Source: Helicobacter sp. 13S00401-1 (GTDB lineage Bacteria > Campylobacterota > Campylobacteria > Campylobacterales > Helicobacteraceae). From it: a stretch of DNA of 64,000 nt. Made by a program: the position numbers and the translations under genes. Under the pieces are notes generated by a model. It was not told where the DNA came from and ran no database searches. It was given only the letters and a program-made list of their open reading frames with translations. Positions within the stretch are counted from its first letter, which is position 1, and every line of letters begins with the position of its first letter. Below, piece by piece: positions 35,433 through 44,658 of this stretch. Location: contig NZ_MLAR01000006.1 of assembly GCF_002272925.1 (NCBI RefSeq), forward strand, positions 36,757 through 100,756, given 5' to 3'.

Positions 35433-36431
35433 ATGGGCAAGAAACAAATAGTAATAAGACCAGAAGAAGAAAAAGACTTTAAAGATGTTTATGAGAAAAC
35501 CAAAAAAGGTGGAATCTATAGGCTAAAAGAAGAGTTTTATGAAAAAGAGTTTAGAAAGCTTGAGATAGAGTTAGTAAAACTCCAAAGGTGGGTAACTAAG
35601 ACTGGTCAAAAGATAGCCATCATCATGGAAGGAAGAGATGGGGCCGGGAAAGGTGGTACTATAAAAGCTTTGACTAATCACTTAAATCCAAGAGGATGTA
35701 GAGTAGTAGCACTTAATAAACCAACCGATCAAGAAAAAACACAGTGGTATTTTGCAAGGTATATATCACAGCTTCCTAATGGTGGTGAGATAGTCTTTTT
35801 TGATAGAAGTTGGTATAACAGAGCAGGCGTTGAAAAAGTCATGGGTTTTTGTACCCAAGCACAGTATAAAGAGTTCATCTTACAAGTGCCTAATGTAGAA
35901 CAGATGCTAAATGCAAGTGGTACTATGATATTTAAGTATTTTTTAAATGTAAGTCAAGATGAACAAAAACGAAGGATACTAAGACGAAAAGATGACCCAC
36001 TTAGAATCTGGAAGCTAAGTCCAATAGATGGAGAGTCTTTAAAACTTTGGGATGACTATACAGAAGCTTTTGAAAAGATGTTTTCTAGAACACACACTAC
36101 ACATAGTCCTTGGGTGATAGTTGATTCTACAGATAAAAAAAGAGCTAGGCTTAATATCGCTAGAGATCTACTAAGCCGCATAGACTATGAAGGCAAGGAT
36201 CAATCAAGTGTATGTCTTTTAGCAGATCCTAACATCACAGGTCTTTATGCACAAAATTTTTGTAGAGTGACAAAAGAAAGAGAAAAGATGATAAAAGAAG
36301 AAGAAAAAGAAGAGCATAAGCATCACAATCACCACCATAAAGATCAAGATTCTAAAGTAGATTCTAAAAAAGAAGTAGATACAAAAAAAGATCTAGATTC
36401 TAAAAAAAGTATAGAAGTTAGCAAGAAGTGA
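35433..36431 (+). CDS. ppk2: Polyphosphate kinase 2 with His-rich C-terminal tail
   Basis: Transfers phosphate between polyphosphate and nucleoside di/tri-phosphates, usually GDP to GTP in PPK2 class I. 332 residues. Walker A-like EGRDGAGKGGTIK, the lid and Walker B-like VFFDRSWYNRAGVEKVMGF, and RRKDDPLRIWKLSPID are all present. Past residue 285 there is an unusual tail: a histidine-rich patch (HKHHNHHHK) and Asp-Ser-Lys repeats written GATTCTAAA. The last codons overlap the start of pncC (GTGA). Confidence 0.94.
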   Translation: MGKKQIVIRPEEEKDFKDVYEKTKKGGIYRLKEEFYEKEFRKLEIELVKLQRWVTKTGQKIAIIMEGRDGAGKGGTIKALTNHLNPRGCRVVALNKPTDQEKTQWYFARYISQLPNGGEIVFFDRSWYNRAGVEKVMGFCTQAQYKEFILQVPNVEQMLNASGTMIFKYFLNVSQDEQKRRILRRKDDPLRIWKLSPIDGESLKLWDDYTEAFEKMFSRTHTTHSPWVIVDSTDKKRARLNIARDLLSRIDYEGKDQSSVCLLADPNITGLYAQNFCRVTKEREKMIKEEEKEEHKHHNHHHKDQDSKVDSKKEVDTKKDLDSKKSIEVSKK

Positions 36432-37084
36432 GAAGCTTTAGTGTTTTAGGTTTTGAAGCTAGCAATATAGTTAGCCTAACTGCTAGCCTAGCTAGCAAGT
36501 ATCAAGTTAGTTTAAGTGCAAAAAATGAAGATGAGATCTTTGCTAAGGGCAAAGACTTAGAATCTTTTTTCACTGAGCTAAAAACTCTTTTTAATCAAAG
36601 AGTGATAGTTGGAAACATCTACAAGGCTTTTTTAGATACTTTAGTATCTAAGAGATTAACTTTAAGCATGGCTGAGAGTTGTACTGGAGGCTTGCTAGCT
36701 AGCAAGATAACAGCTATTAGTGGTGCTTCACAAAGCTTTAAAGGAAGTATTACTAGCTATAGTATAGAATCTAAAGTTAATGTACTAAAAGTACCAAAAG
36801 ACATCATAGATACTTTTGGCGTTTACTCTGAAGAGTGTGTTAAACACATGGCAAGATGTGCTTTAGAGCTTTTTAAAAGCGACATAGCATTAGCAACTAG
36901 TGGCATTTGCTCCCCTATAGAAAACCTTCCTTACAACTTAAAACTAGGTAATGTCTTTATAGCCATAGTTTCAAAAGACAAGCTTCCTTTAGTAACTAAA
37001 GAAAGCTTTGAAGGCACTAGGATAGAGATGCAAACTAAGGCCTGTAAACAAGCTATCTTAAATGCCTTAAGTTATCTATCTTAA
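36428..37084 (+). CDS. pncC: Nicotinamide-nucleotide amidase, CinA C-terminal family
   Basis: 218 residues. The C-terminal domain (about 65–218) is the PncC/CinA-C amidase that recycles NMN to nicotinate mononucleotide: LSMAESCTGGLLASKIT, then FKGSITSYSIESKVN and a catalytic-region ATSGI. The first 65 residues do not form a full CinA N-terminal MoCF domain and look like a remnant or short accessory part. GTG start overlapping the ppk2 stop by four bases, so translation is coupled. Confidence 0.85.
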   Translation: MRSFSVLGFEASNIVSLTASLASKYQVSLSAKNEDEIFAKGKDLESFFTELKTLFNQRVIVGNIYKAFLDTLVSKRLTLSMAESCTGGLLASKITAISGASQSFKGSITSYSIESKVNVLKVPKDIIDTFGVYSEECVKHMARCALELFKSDIALATSGICSPIENLPYNLKLGNVFIAIVSKDKLPLVTKESFEGTRIEMQTKACKQAILNALSYLS

Positions 37085-37092
37085 AGATTCTA

Positions 37093-37137
37093 AGCTTTTA
37101 AAATGGCTTAAAAGCTAGGCTTTAAGCCTAAGCCTAG
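37093..37137. terminator. Double hairpin between convergent pncC and thiC
   Basis: Two adjoining perfect stems: AGCTTTTAA with its complement (37093–37116) and CTAGGCTT with its complement (37115–37137). Their shared bases make them alternatives. Suits bidirectional termination. Confidence 0.6.
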
Positions 37138-37159
37138 ATGCTTACAAAAAGTTAAAGTC

Positions 37160-38551
37160 TTAGCTTTCTTCTTTATAGTTTTTAAATATATCTTGTGTGA
37201 TTTTATAACTACAAAATTTTGGTCCGCACATAGAACAAAACTCAGCATCTTTAAACACATCTTGAGGCAAGGCTTCATCGTGATACTCGCGTGCCCTTTC
37301 ACTATCAAGTGCTAACTCAAACTGTCTATTCCAGTCAAAGCCATATCTTGCATCACTCATTAAATCATCTCTAACACGTGCATTTATACGCCCTCTTGCT
37401 ATATCTGCGGCGTGTGCTGCTATCTTATAAGCGATTATCCCTTCTCTTACATCTTTTGCATTAGGAAGGCCAAGGTGCTCTTTTGGAGTAACATAACAAA
37501 GCATAGCTACGCCCTTCCATGCTGCCACGCACGCACCTATGGCACTTGCTATATGATCATAACCTGCAGCTATGTCAGTTACTAGTGGCCCTAAGACGTA
37601 AAATGGCGCATCATTACAAAGCTCTTTTTGAAGCTCGACATTGCGCTCTATTTGATTTAAAGGTACATGCCCTGGTCCTTCTATCATCACTTGCACATCT
37701 TTATCATAAGCCCTCTTAGCTAGATCACCTAAAACTTTTAACTCAGCAAACTGTGCTTCATCACTAGCATCAGCTAGACAGCCTGGACGTAAAGAATCTC
37801 CTAAAGATAAACTTACATCATACTCTTGGCAGATTTTAAGTATCTCATCAAAGGCTTCATAGAAAGGATTTTGCTTATGATAGTGCATCATCCAAGATGC
37901 CATCAAACTTCCGCCACGAGAAACTACGCCCATCTTTCTTTTTGCAACATAAGGCATATGTTCTAATAAAAATCCACAATGTATCGTAAAGTAACTTACT
38001 CCTTGTTTTGCCTGTTTTAACAAGCAATCAAGCATAATGTCTATGTCTAATTTCATAACGTCATTTTTAACATCATGCAAGATTTGATACATAGGTACTG
38101 TGCCTATAGGAACACAAGAGGCGGCAATGATTGCCTCTCTTATGGAATCTAAATCGCCACCTGTGCTTAAGTCCATAACAGTATCTGCACCGTACTTTAT
38201 AGATACTTTTAGCTTTTCTACTTCTTCATCTATATCTTCTACTATCTGAGAGCTACCTATGTTTGAGTTAATCTTAGTTTTTAAGGCTATGCCTATACCC
38301 ATAGGATTTAGGGCCTTGTGGTTAATGTTGGCTGGGATTATAAGTCTGCCACGTGCCACTTCGCTAAGTATAAGTTTAGAATCTAACTCTTCAACGTTGG
38401 CCACATACTCCATCTCTGGAGTTATGATGCCCTTTTTAGCGTAATAAAGTTGTGTTCTAATCTTATTGTTTTTATTTTGTTCTATCCATTCATTTCTTGA
38501 AACTGACATGTTATTCCTTAAGTAGTTTATAGTTGGACTATCTTTGGTCAA
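37160..38551 (-). CDS. thiC: Phosphomethylpyrimidine synthase
   Basis: Radical-SAM enzyme that converts AIR to the thiamine pyrimidine HMP-P. 463 residues, the short form common in Campylobacterota. The C-terminal cluster site is [10 protein letters not shown]. Family motifs [22 protein letters not shown] and [14 protein letters not shown] are clear. Upstream spacing is too short for a TPP riboswitch, and none is seen. Confidence 0.96.
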   Translation of the reverse strand: MTKDSPTINYLRNNMSVSRNEWIEQNKNNKIRTQLYYAKKGIITPEMEYVANVEELDSKLILSEVARGRLIIPANINHKALNPMGIGIALKTKINSNIGSSQIVEDIDEEVEKLKVSIKYGADTVMDLSTGGDLDSIREAIIAASCVPIGTVPMYQILHDVKNDVMKLDIDIMLDCLLKQAKQGVSYFTIHCGFLLEHMPYVAKRKMGVVSRGGSLMASWMMHYHKQNPFYEAFDEILKICQEYDVSLSLGDSLRPGCLADASDEAQFAELKVLGDLAKRAYDKDVQVMIEGPGHVPLNQIERNVELQKELCNDAPFYVLGPLVTDIAAGYDHIASAIGACVAAWKGVAMLCYVTPKEHLGLPNAKDVREGIIAYKIAAHAADIARGRINARVRDDLMSDARYGFDWNRQFELALDSERAREYHDEALPQDVFKDAEFCSMCGPKFCSYKITQDIFKNYKEES

Positions 38552-38658
38552 TTATATTATGTTTTAGCATTTTTCATAAAAATTAAATGTTACTATTTAG
38601 TCAAATCCATCTTTAATGTGTGTATAATTTTGCAACAAGAATATTTATGGGGGTGCTG

Positions 38659-39960
38659 ATGCTGTCTTTGTCTGTTGTGATTCTAGCCGCTGGAAGCTCT
38701 AGGCGCTTTGCCTATGGCTCTAAAGTAGATATCAAAAAACAATGGCTTAGAAAGCACGATCTCCCACTCTGGCTGTATAATACTTACAAGATTCAGAAGA
38801 TTCTTGTTAAGCTATCTAGCAAGATGTTACTAAACTACACTTTGGATGAAGTTATAGTAGTTGGCTCAAAAGAAGATGTTTCTTATATGAAAAAACTAGC
38901 TAACTCAGATATCAAAGTTGTAACTGGTGGAACTACTCGTCAAGAAAGCTTACAAAACGCCTTAGATTATACTAACTCAAACTTAGTTTTGGTAAATGAT
39001 AGTGCTAGATTTAACACATCTACAAAAATAGTAAAAAGGCTCTTAAAGGCCTTAAAACAAACAGCTACAAAAAATGGTGTTTTACTTGAAAACACCTCTA
39101 ATAAAAATTTTAACAACTCCCCCCTCTTAGAATCATTACCAGCAAGCATAGTACCTTACTTAAATGTAACTGACAGCGTAGTCTTAGATCTAAGTGCTTC
39201 AAAGGATCAAAACTTTAACTACTTAGATAGGTCTAAAGTCTACTTAATACAAACCCCACAGCTTTCTCAAACCAAGATCTTAAAAGCAGCTCTTTTAAAA
39301 GCTAGGGATGAAAACAAAGAATACAGTGATGAAAGTAGTGCTATTTATGCCTACTTGAAAAACAAAAAAGATAACTATAAAACTCCTTTAGTGTTCATTA
39401 AAGGAAGTAAGGCCTTAAAAAAAATAACCTACATAGATGATGTAAAGTTAAAATGGGATAAGTCTAGCATTAGTGCTAGTGGTATAGATATCCACGCCTT
39501 TGAGATGGGCAAAAAAATGTATCTTTGTGGAGTACATATAGAATCTAGTTTTGGATTTAAAGCTCATAGTGATGGAGATGTAGGCTTGCACGCCATAATA
39601 GATTCCATCCTTGGGTGTATGAACTATGGTGATATAGGAGAACTCTTCCCAGATACAAATGCACTTTATAAAGATGCGGATTCTAAAGTGCTTTTACAAA
39701 ATGTTTACAACTACGCAAAAAGCGTAGGCTTTAAGCTCATCTCCTTAGACTTAACCTTACTTGCTGAAGTCCCAAAGATAAACCCTTATAAGACACAGAT
39801 GCAAGAAAGTTTAAGCAAGATTTTAGGAGTGAGTAAGGACAAAATTAGTATTAAAGCAACTACTACTGAAAAACTAGGTTTCATAGGCAAAAAAGAAGGA
39901 ATCTTAGCCCAAGCAGTAGTTAATATGAAAAAAATATCATTAAAAATGTTAAAGAAATAG
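38659..39960 (+). CDS. ispDF: Bifunctional IspD-IspF (MEP isoprenoid pathway)
   Basis: About 433 residues. N-terminal IspD (about 1–210): VVILAAGSSRRF and LVNDSARF, the CTP-binding and catalytic parts. C-terminal IspF (about 275–433): GIDIHAFEMG with metal ligands, FKAHSDGDVGLHAI and KATTTEKLGFIGKKEGI. Two steps of MEP-pathway isoprenoid synthesis in one chain, normal for Campylobacterota. The start at 38659 follows GGGGGTG; earlier ATGs at 38620 and 38647 are possible. Confidence 0.95.
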   Translation: MLSLSVVILAAGSSRRFAYGSKVDIKKQWLRKHDLPLWLYNTYKIQKILVKLSSKMLLNYTLDEVIVVGSKEDVSYMKKLANSDIKVVTGGTTRQESLQNALDYTNSNLVLVNDSARFNTSTKIVKRLLKALKQTATKNGVLLENTSNKNFNNSPLLESLPASIVPYLNVTDSVVLDLSASKDQNFNYLDRSKVYLIQTPQLSQTKILKAALLKARDENKEYSDESSAIYAYLKNKKDNYKTPLVFIKGSKALKKITYIDDVKLKWDKSSISASGIDIHAFEMGKKMYLCGVHIESSFGFKAHSDGDVGLHAIIDSILGCMNYGDIGELFPDTNALYKDADSKVLLQNVYNYAKSVGFKLISLDLTLLAEVPKINPYKTQMQESLSKILGVSKDKISIKATTTEKLGFIGKKEGILAQAVVNMKKISLKMLKK

Positions 39961-39974
39961 GAAGGAATATAGCC

Positions 39975-40862
39975 ATGAAAGTTTTGATTTTAGAAAATGA
40001 AACATACCTTGCCCAAAGCATTTCTAGTAAACTAGGTGATAATGGACATTCATGTACCATAGTTTCAAGCGTAGAAGAAGCACTTAACAAACCTAGCAAC
40101 TTTGATGCCCTCTTGCTTTCAACAAGCGTAGCAGGCTCACAGTGTAAAGATATCATCTTAAAGTTTAGAGACAGTATCATCATACTGCTAGCCTCTTATG
40201 TTAGTGATGATACTGTTATGCGTCCTTTGCTTTTAGGCGCAAAAGATTACATCATAAAACCTTTTATCATGGATGAAGTGATAAGAAAGATAGAACACTA
40301 TAAAGAGTGTGAAGATTTAAAGACTAAGATTAGATTCCTAAGAAGCTACTTTGCTTTTATAGAAAATGAGCTTCAAGTCCCAAATCTCCCACAGTATGCT
40401 CCACCTATACTGATAAAAGCCAACTCTCAAAGAAGTGCAGATATCTATGCTATGAAATATGCTAGAGAAAAGCAAACTTTTTTTAAGTTCTTAAATCTTA
40501 AAAGCATAGACTGGAATGAGTACAACTTTGATGATAATGAAATCTATTATATAACTAACTTTGAGTATTTAAAAAAGCAAGAGAAAAAAGACTTCTTAGA
40601 CTTTGCTTTAAAAAAGAAGTTTATAATCTCTATGATTTCTGATGATAAGGTCATATTCCCTCAAATTGTCGACATAACAAGCATGGCTAACAACCTTGAA
40701 ATAGGCAGCGAGATACTAAGCGTAAAAGACTATGAACGTATAGTGATATCAAAGTTTGAAGGACGCTATCCTGATGTAGAGCTTGCTAAAAAACTTGGTA
40801 TGAGTAGAAAAAGTCTTTGGGAAAAACGTAAAAAATACGGAATCTTGAAAAAGAAGAATTAA
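39975..40862 (+). CDS. Orphan response regulator, HP1021/Cj1608 family
   Basis: 295-residue regulator. N-terminal receiver domain (about 1–115) in which the usual phospho-aspartate position reads LLLSTSV, so phosphorylation is unlikely; the middle is divergent, and the C-terminus carries a Fis/NtrC-type helix-turn-helix (VELAKKLGMSRKSLWEKRKKY). H. pylori HP1021 is a redox-responsive orphan regulator that acts on oriC and many genes. The position after ispDF and before sat matches the C. jejuni Cj1607–Cj1610 order. Confidence 0.88.
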   Translation: MKVLILENETYLAQSISSKLGDNGHSCTIVSSVEEALNKPSNFDALLLSTSVAGSQCKDIILKFRDSIIILLASYVSDDTVMRPLLLGAKDYIIKPFIMDEVIRKIEHYKECEDLKTKIRFLRSYFAFIENELQVPNLPQYAPPILIKANSQRSADIYAMKYAREKQTFFKFLNLKSIDWNEYNFDDNEIYYITNFEYLKKQEKKDFLDFALKKKFIISMISDDKVIFPQIVDITSMANNLEIGSEILSVKDYERIVISKFEGRYPDVELAKKLGMSRKSLWEKRKKYGILKKKN

Positions 40863-40878
40863 AAGGAGAAGTTAGACT

Positions 40879-42051
40879 ATGAGAAAACAGATTTACATAG
40901 ACAAGGAGGCCTTAGCAGTGCTTTCACTTGCTAAGGCAGAACTTTTAAGCCCTGTCACTAGGCTTATGAACAAAGAAGAGATGGAGCAAGTAAATCGCGA
41001 TTCCATGTATGAAGGTAAAAGTTTCCCTTGTCCCTTGCTTTTAAATCCAAGCGGTAAGCGCAACAAAGAAGTCTTAAAGTCTTTAAAGAAACATGAGCTT
41101 ATAGATCTAGTAACTGAAGGTGAAGTAGTTGGCGAGCTAAAAGTAGATTCTACATTTAACATAGACTTAGATGTTAGGATAAGAAAACTTACTGGTGGAG
41201 ACTTTAGCGCACACGACCTACCTTCCCTAACAGCACGTATGGGAGATATAGCTATAAGTGGGGAGTATAAACTAAAAGAAAATCCTCAGCTTGACTACTT
41301 CAAAAAACTTCACAGCACCATAACTTCTCTTAATGCAAAAAATATCACCGGTTTTTTTATAAGGGCTGAACCACTTCATAGAGTGCATGAAAAGATACTT
41401 CGCGAAGCCTTGATGAATACTGATATATTAGTTATCTTCTTGCTTAAGCCTTATAAAAAAAGTTTTATAGACTATGATTTAAGGCTTAGATGTGTGGAGT
41501 TTTTTATAGATGGCTACTTGCAAAAAGAAAGAGTAGTTGTTATACCAATTGATGATACTTACCTTTATGCTGGGCAAAACAAGATGGCACTAAATGCCAT
41601 AGTAGCTAAAAACTACGGCTGTACTAAGATAATAACTGGTGAACATAACCCTGGACTTGGTGTGTACTATAAAGATAGGCAAATCCACTCCATACTTGAT
41701 GAGCTAAAAGGCATAGATATAGATTTTGAGATAATCTCAGAGTTTGTATATTGCGATACTTGTAGAACTATAGTTTCTACTAAAGTTTGCCCTCACGGCC
41801 ACCACCACCACATAAGCTATAACTCAGAATCTTTTATAGAATTTTTCAAGCTTGGACTTTTACCACCAGCTATGTTTGTAAGACAACAGATTTCTGCGAT
41901 TATGCTTTCTCATATCTTCCCTAATAGATTTAAGAAACTAAATAGATTTTATTACGACATGATGACTTCAAAAGGTATAGTACAAGAAGCTCCAGAAGAA
42001 GAGTTTTACTTAAAGCTTATGCAACTATATCAAACTACATCTCTTACTTAA
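40879..42051 (+). CDS. sat: ATP sulfurylase (sulfate adenylyltransferase)
   Basis: 390 residues. Activates sulfate to APS in the cytosol. Active-site motif FIRAEPLHRVHEKIL (HxxH-type) and GEHNPGLG are visible. A putative metal site lies near the C-terminus: CDTCRTIVSTKVCPHGHHHH. AAAAGGAG precedes the ATG. Assignment is supported by the ispDF–regulator–sat–pgpA order shared with Campylobacter. Whether sulfate is assimilated or the protein has another adenylyl role is not shown here. Confidence 0.86.
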   Translation: MRKQIYIDKEALAVLSLAKAELLSPVTRLMNKEEMEQVNRDSMYEGKSFPCPLLLNPSGKRNKEVLKSLKKHELIDLVTEGEVVGELKVDSTFNIDLDVRIRKLTGGDFSAHDLPSLTARMGDIAISGEYKLKENPQLDYFKKLHSTITSLNAKNITGFFIRAEPLHRVHEKILREALMNTDILVIFLLKPYKKSFIDYDLRLRCVEFFIDGYLQKERVVVIPIDDTYLYAGQNKMALNAIVAKNYGCTKIITGEHNPGLGVYYKDRQIHSILDELKGIDIDFEIISEFVYCDTCRTIVSTKVCPHGHHHHISYNSESFIEFFKLGLLPPAMFVRQQISAIMLSHIFPNRFKKLNRFYYDMMTSKGIVQEAPEEEFYLKLMQLYQTTSLT

Positions 42052-42062
42052 GCTTTTTAGTT

Positions 42063-42539
42063 TTGATTAATATAGCCACACTTTTTGGAATCTATAGGCT
42101 TGGGACTTTTGGCACTTTGCTTTGTTATATCTTTAGTTTAATAACTGGCTTTTTAGTTTATACCTACTTCAAAGAAAGTATATTTATAGCCTCTCTTGTT
42201 CTAGCAGCTCTTTGTTTTAGAGTAGTAAAAACAGATAACTCCTTAAAAGAAAAAGTACTTTTACAAAAAACAGCAGGCATATGGCTAGGCTTTTCATTTC
42301 TTGTCATGATTAACCCACTTAGTCTAATACTATGTTTTATAATCTTTATCATACTTGAGCGTTTTAGGTTTTCATTTATGAAAAAACTAATAGCTACTAA
42401 TAAGAGTTATGCCCTAATCTTAGTCACACTTTTAAATGGCGTCATAAGTGGGTTTTTTACCGTAGTTATCTATAAGTTTTTACTTGAAAAAAGTGAGTTT
42501 TTAAATAGTTTAGGCCTAAGGATAGAACATCTTTTATAA
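42063..42539 (+). CDS. pgpA: Phosphatidylglycerophosphatase A
   Basis: 158-residue inner-membrane enzyme that dephosphorylates PGP to phosphatidylglycerol. TTG start. Membrane segments about 8–30, 35–52, 75–98 and 118–142. It is shorter than some relatives and lacks an obvious canonical DDxxx motif, so the family call rests on conserved context after sat plus size and topology. The gene is 11 bases from sat and followed by a terminator. Confidence 0.7.
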   Translation: MINIATLFGIYRLGTFGTLLCYIFSLITGFLVYTYFKESIFIASLVLAALCFRVVKTDNSLKEKVLLQKTAGIWLGFSFLVMINPLSLILCFIIFIILERFRFSFMKKLIATNKSYALILVTLLNGVISGFFTVVIYKFLLEKSEFLNSLGLRIEHLL

Positions 42540-42553
42540 GATATAAAAACTAT

Positions 42554-42580
42554 TTATAGAATCTTTTAAAGATTCTATAA
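42554..42580. terminator. Terminator between pgpA and pxpC
   Basis: Perfect inverted repeat TTATAGAATCTTT/AAAGATTCTATAA between convergent genes; both arms contain the over-represented octamer. A further AGATTCTA copy follows at about 42585. Confidence 0.7.
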
Positions 42581-42595
42581 AACTAGATTCTAAAA

Positions 42596-43552
42596 CTAGC
42601 TTACTAGCTTAGCTTTTATATCAAGTAGGCGTTTTTTAAACTTAGCCCTTTCAGCTAGGGCTTGCTCAAGGCTCACTTCTATGAAATATATCTTTTCAGC
42701 AGGCCTTAGCTGCCCAAGCTTTGATAGATCAGTAGAGATGATGGTTGCAAGGCAAGCATAGCCTCCACCAGATACAGCATCACTACAAAGGGCTATAGGC
42801 TGATTACCACCTGGAACTTGGATAGATCCTATAGGATAAGGCGCATCGACTATATTTGAAGGGTCACTTCCTGCACCAAAAGGAGGCTTTCTTTCTTTAA
42901 ACTTTAAAGCCCTCCCACCTTTAAATCTATACCCTACCCTATCAGATTCTTGACTTACTTCCCACTCATCTTCTAAAAAGCTTTTTATAGAGCTTTCTTC
43001 TAATAAGTGAGCATAGATTCCTATAGTTATCTTTAACTCTTTTATAGGTTCAAGTTTTAGGTCAACTGACCTTAATTTATAAGGATGTGGGGGAAAAGTT
43101 TTTATCTCATCACCATCTTCAAGCTTTCTCCCCTTAAATCCTCCTATCTTTCCTAAAAGATAAGTAGATCTAGAGCCAAGTATCACTGGCACATCTATGC
43201 CCCCACTTATAGCTAGGTAAGATCTAAGGCCTATGGTTGCAAACTTAGTACTAAAGATATCACCCTTTTTAACTTCTATAGATGTGTTAAGTGGTCTTTC
43301 TTCACCATTAACTAAAGGCATCATATTAGAACCACAAAGTGCGATACTTGTATCTTCCATAAACTCTATAGTAGCCCCTAAGAAAGTAAACTCTAAGACT
43401 GCAGCATTTTCATCATTACCAACTAATAAGTTTGCTACTTTATAAGCTAGCTTATCTAAAGCCCCACTAGGTGGGATTCCAGCTTCATAAGTGCCATCTC
43501 TTCCATAGTCTTGCACACTAGTAGCAATGCCAGCTTTTAAGATCTTAATCAT
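42596..43552 (-). CDS. pxpC: 5-oxoprolinase subunit C, locus 2
   Basis: 318 residues of the KipA/biotin-dependent carboxyltransferase-like family: ATSVQDYGRDGTYEAGIPPSGALD, GGIDVPVILGSRSTYLLG, SDRVGYRFKG and the C-terminal GSIQVPGGNQPIALCSDAVSGGGYACLA core. It forms 5-oxoprolinase with PxpB and PxpA encoded upstream. Its start overlaps the pxpB stop by eight bases. Paralogue of the C-terminal half of the fusion at 19530–21137. Confidence 0.92.
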   Translation of the reverse strand: MIKILKAGIATSVQDYGRDGTYEAGIPPSGALDKLAYKVANLLVGNDENAAVLEFTFLGATIEFMEDTSIALCGSNMMPLVNGEERPLNTSIEVKKGDIFSTKFATIGLRSYLAISGGIDVPVILGSRSTYLLGKIGGFKGRKLEDGDEIKTFPPHPYKLRSVDLKLEPIKELKITIGIYAHLLEESSIKSFLEDEWEVSQESDRVGYRFKGGRALKFKERKPPFGAGSDPSNIVDAPYPIGSIQVPGGNQPIALCSDAVSGGGYACLATIISTDLSKLGQLRPAEKIYFIEVSLEQALAERAKFKKRLLDIKAKLVS

Positions 43553-44417
43553 GCAAAACCTCCATTATCTTTTTGTTATACCCAAGCATATCTTTTTGAA
43601 AAGCTTCAAAGTTAAACTTAACTGGCTTTATATTTGGTTTAAATCTTCCTTGCTTTATCTCTTCACTTATGCGCGCATACTCTGCTTCATCTATAACTCT
43701 AAACTTAACTATATCCCCTGGCTTATGAAAGATTAACTCGCCATCAAAGTAGGTTACATCAAGATTAGAATTAAAAATATACATAGGAGAGATTCCAAGT
43801 TGTTGATAGCCTCCACCTCCTCTAACTGAGTAAGTAACCGCAAAGCAGCCTGCATGTCCTATAGTGTGTTGTAAGGTATCAGTTCTTGGACTTAGATATT
43901 TTGGAGCTTCTATCTGATCTTTTTTATCTACCATCTGATAAAACCAAGGAAGGCCTGCCACAAAGCCTACCATAGTTACCATCCATGGATTAGCGCTATG
44001 TTTTTCTATAAGACTTTCTACTGAAGGTAAGTTATTAATCTTTGCGGTGTATTCAATATCAGTTAGACTTGGGTCTTGATGTCTATCCCTAAAACGCATA
44101 ACTATCTCTTTAGTATAAGGGTCATTATAAAAAACTGGCACTTCTATGATCCTAGTATCAAGATTTATAGAATCTAGTTTTAAGTCTCTTTCATAGTCTT
44201 TTAAAATCTTAAGTAATCTTCTACCATCAAGCAAATCTGGGTTATATCTTACTTGATAGCTAGCATTAGCTGGGCATATATCAATTATGCCTGGTAGTTT
44301 TAGAGCCTTAAGCTTATTAGTTATCTCTAGTGCTTTAAAAAAAGCCTCTAAACTCATATCCTCTTGTATCTCTACAAAGATAAACTCATCACCCGCTAAG
44401 CTATATCTAAATCCCAT
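43545..44417 (-). CDS. pxpB: 5-oxoprolinase subunit B, locus 2
   Basis: 290 residues of the KipI/AHS1 family. Diagnostic stretches: GFRYSLAGDEFIFVE at the N-terminus, TMVGFVAGLPWFYQM and SVRGGGGYQQLGISPMYIF. It is separate here, unlike the fused form in locus 1. It pairs with PxpC to bind and phosphorylate 5-oxoproline. Operon order on the minus strand is pxpA, biotinyl protein, pxpB, pxpC. Confidence 0.9.
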   Translation of the reverse strand: MGFRYSLAGDEFIFVEIQEDMSLEAFFKALEITNKLKALKLPGIIDICPANASYQVRYNPDLLDGRRLLKILKDYERDLKLDSINLDTRIIEVPVFYNDPYTKEIVMRFRDRHQDPSLTDIEYTAKINNLPSVESLIEKHSANPWMVTMVGFVAGLPWFYQMVDKKDQIEAPKYLSPRTDTLQHTIGHAGCFAVTYSVRGGGGYQQLGISPMYIFNSNLDVTYFDGELIFHKPGDIVKFRVIDEAEYARISEEIKQGRFKPNIKPVKFNFEAFQKDMLGYNKKIMEVLHD

Positions 44418-44421
44418 AGCT

Positions 44422-44658
44422 TCACTCCTCTACCCTAAAAAGAACACTTCCTGCCTCTACTACTGCTTCACTTTGAGCTAAGACTTCTACTATCTTTCCA
44501 CTACACTCTGCTTTTATCTCTATAAAGGTTTTCATAACTTCTACTAAAGCTACTACTGTATCTGGAGTAACGACACTCCCTACACTTACAAACTCTGCTT
44601 CAGTAGGTGAAGGCTTTCTATAAAATGTTCCTGGTATTGGGCTAATTATCTCTAGCAT
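44422..44658 (-). CDS. Stand-alone biotinyl/lipoyl-domain protein of the pxp operon
   Basis: 78 residues forming one biotin/lipoyl attachment domain. The acceptor lysine is Lys43 in VALVEVMKTFIEI; the usual biotin context is AMKM, so VMKT is a variant that may still be modified. It sits between pxpA and pxpB, overlapping pxpA by seven bases. Small BCCP-like proteins occur beside pxp/kip genes in some bacteria, hinting at a carboxylation-type partner or an alternate complex. Role not established. Confidence 0.82.
   Translation of the reverse strand: MLEIISPIPGTFYRKPSPTEAEFVSVGSVVTPDTVVALVEVMKTFIEIKAECSGKIVEVLAQSEAVVEAGSVLFRVEE

Noticed and set aside
38552..38658. TPP riboswitch before thiC
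   Set aside because: Only about 100 AT-rich bases separate thiC from ispDF and no THI-box core (CUGAGA ... ACYUGA) is visible.
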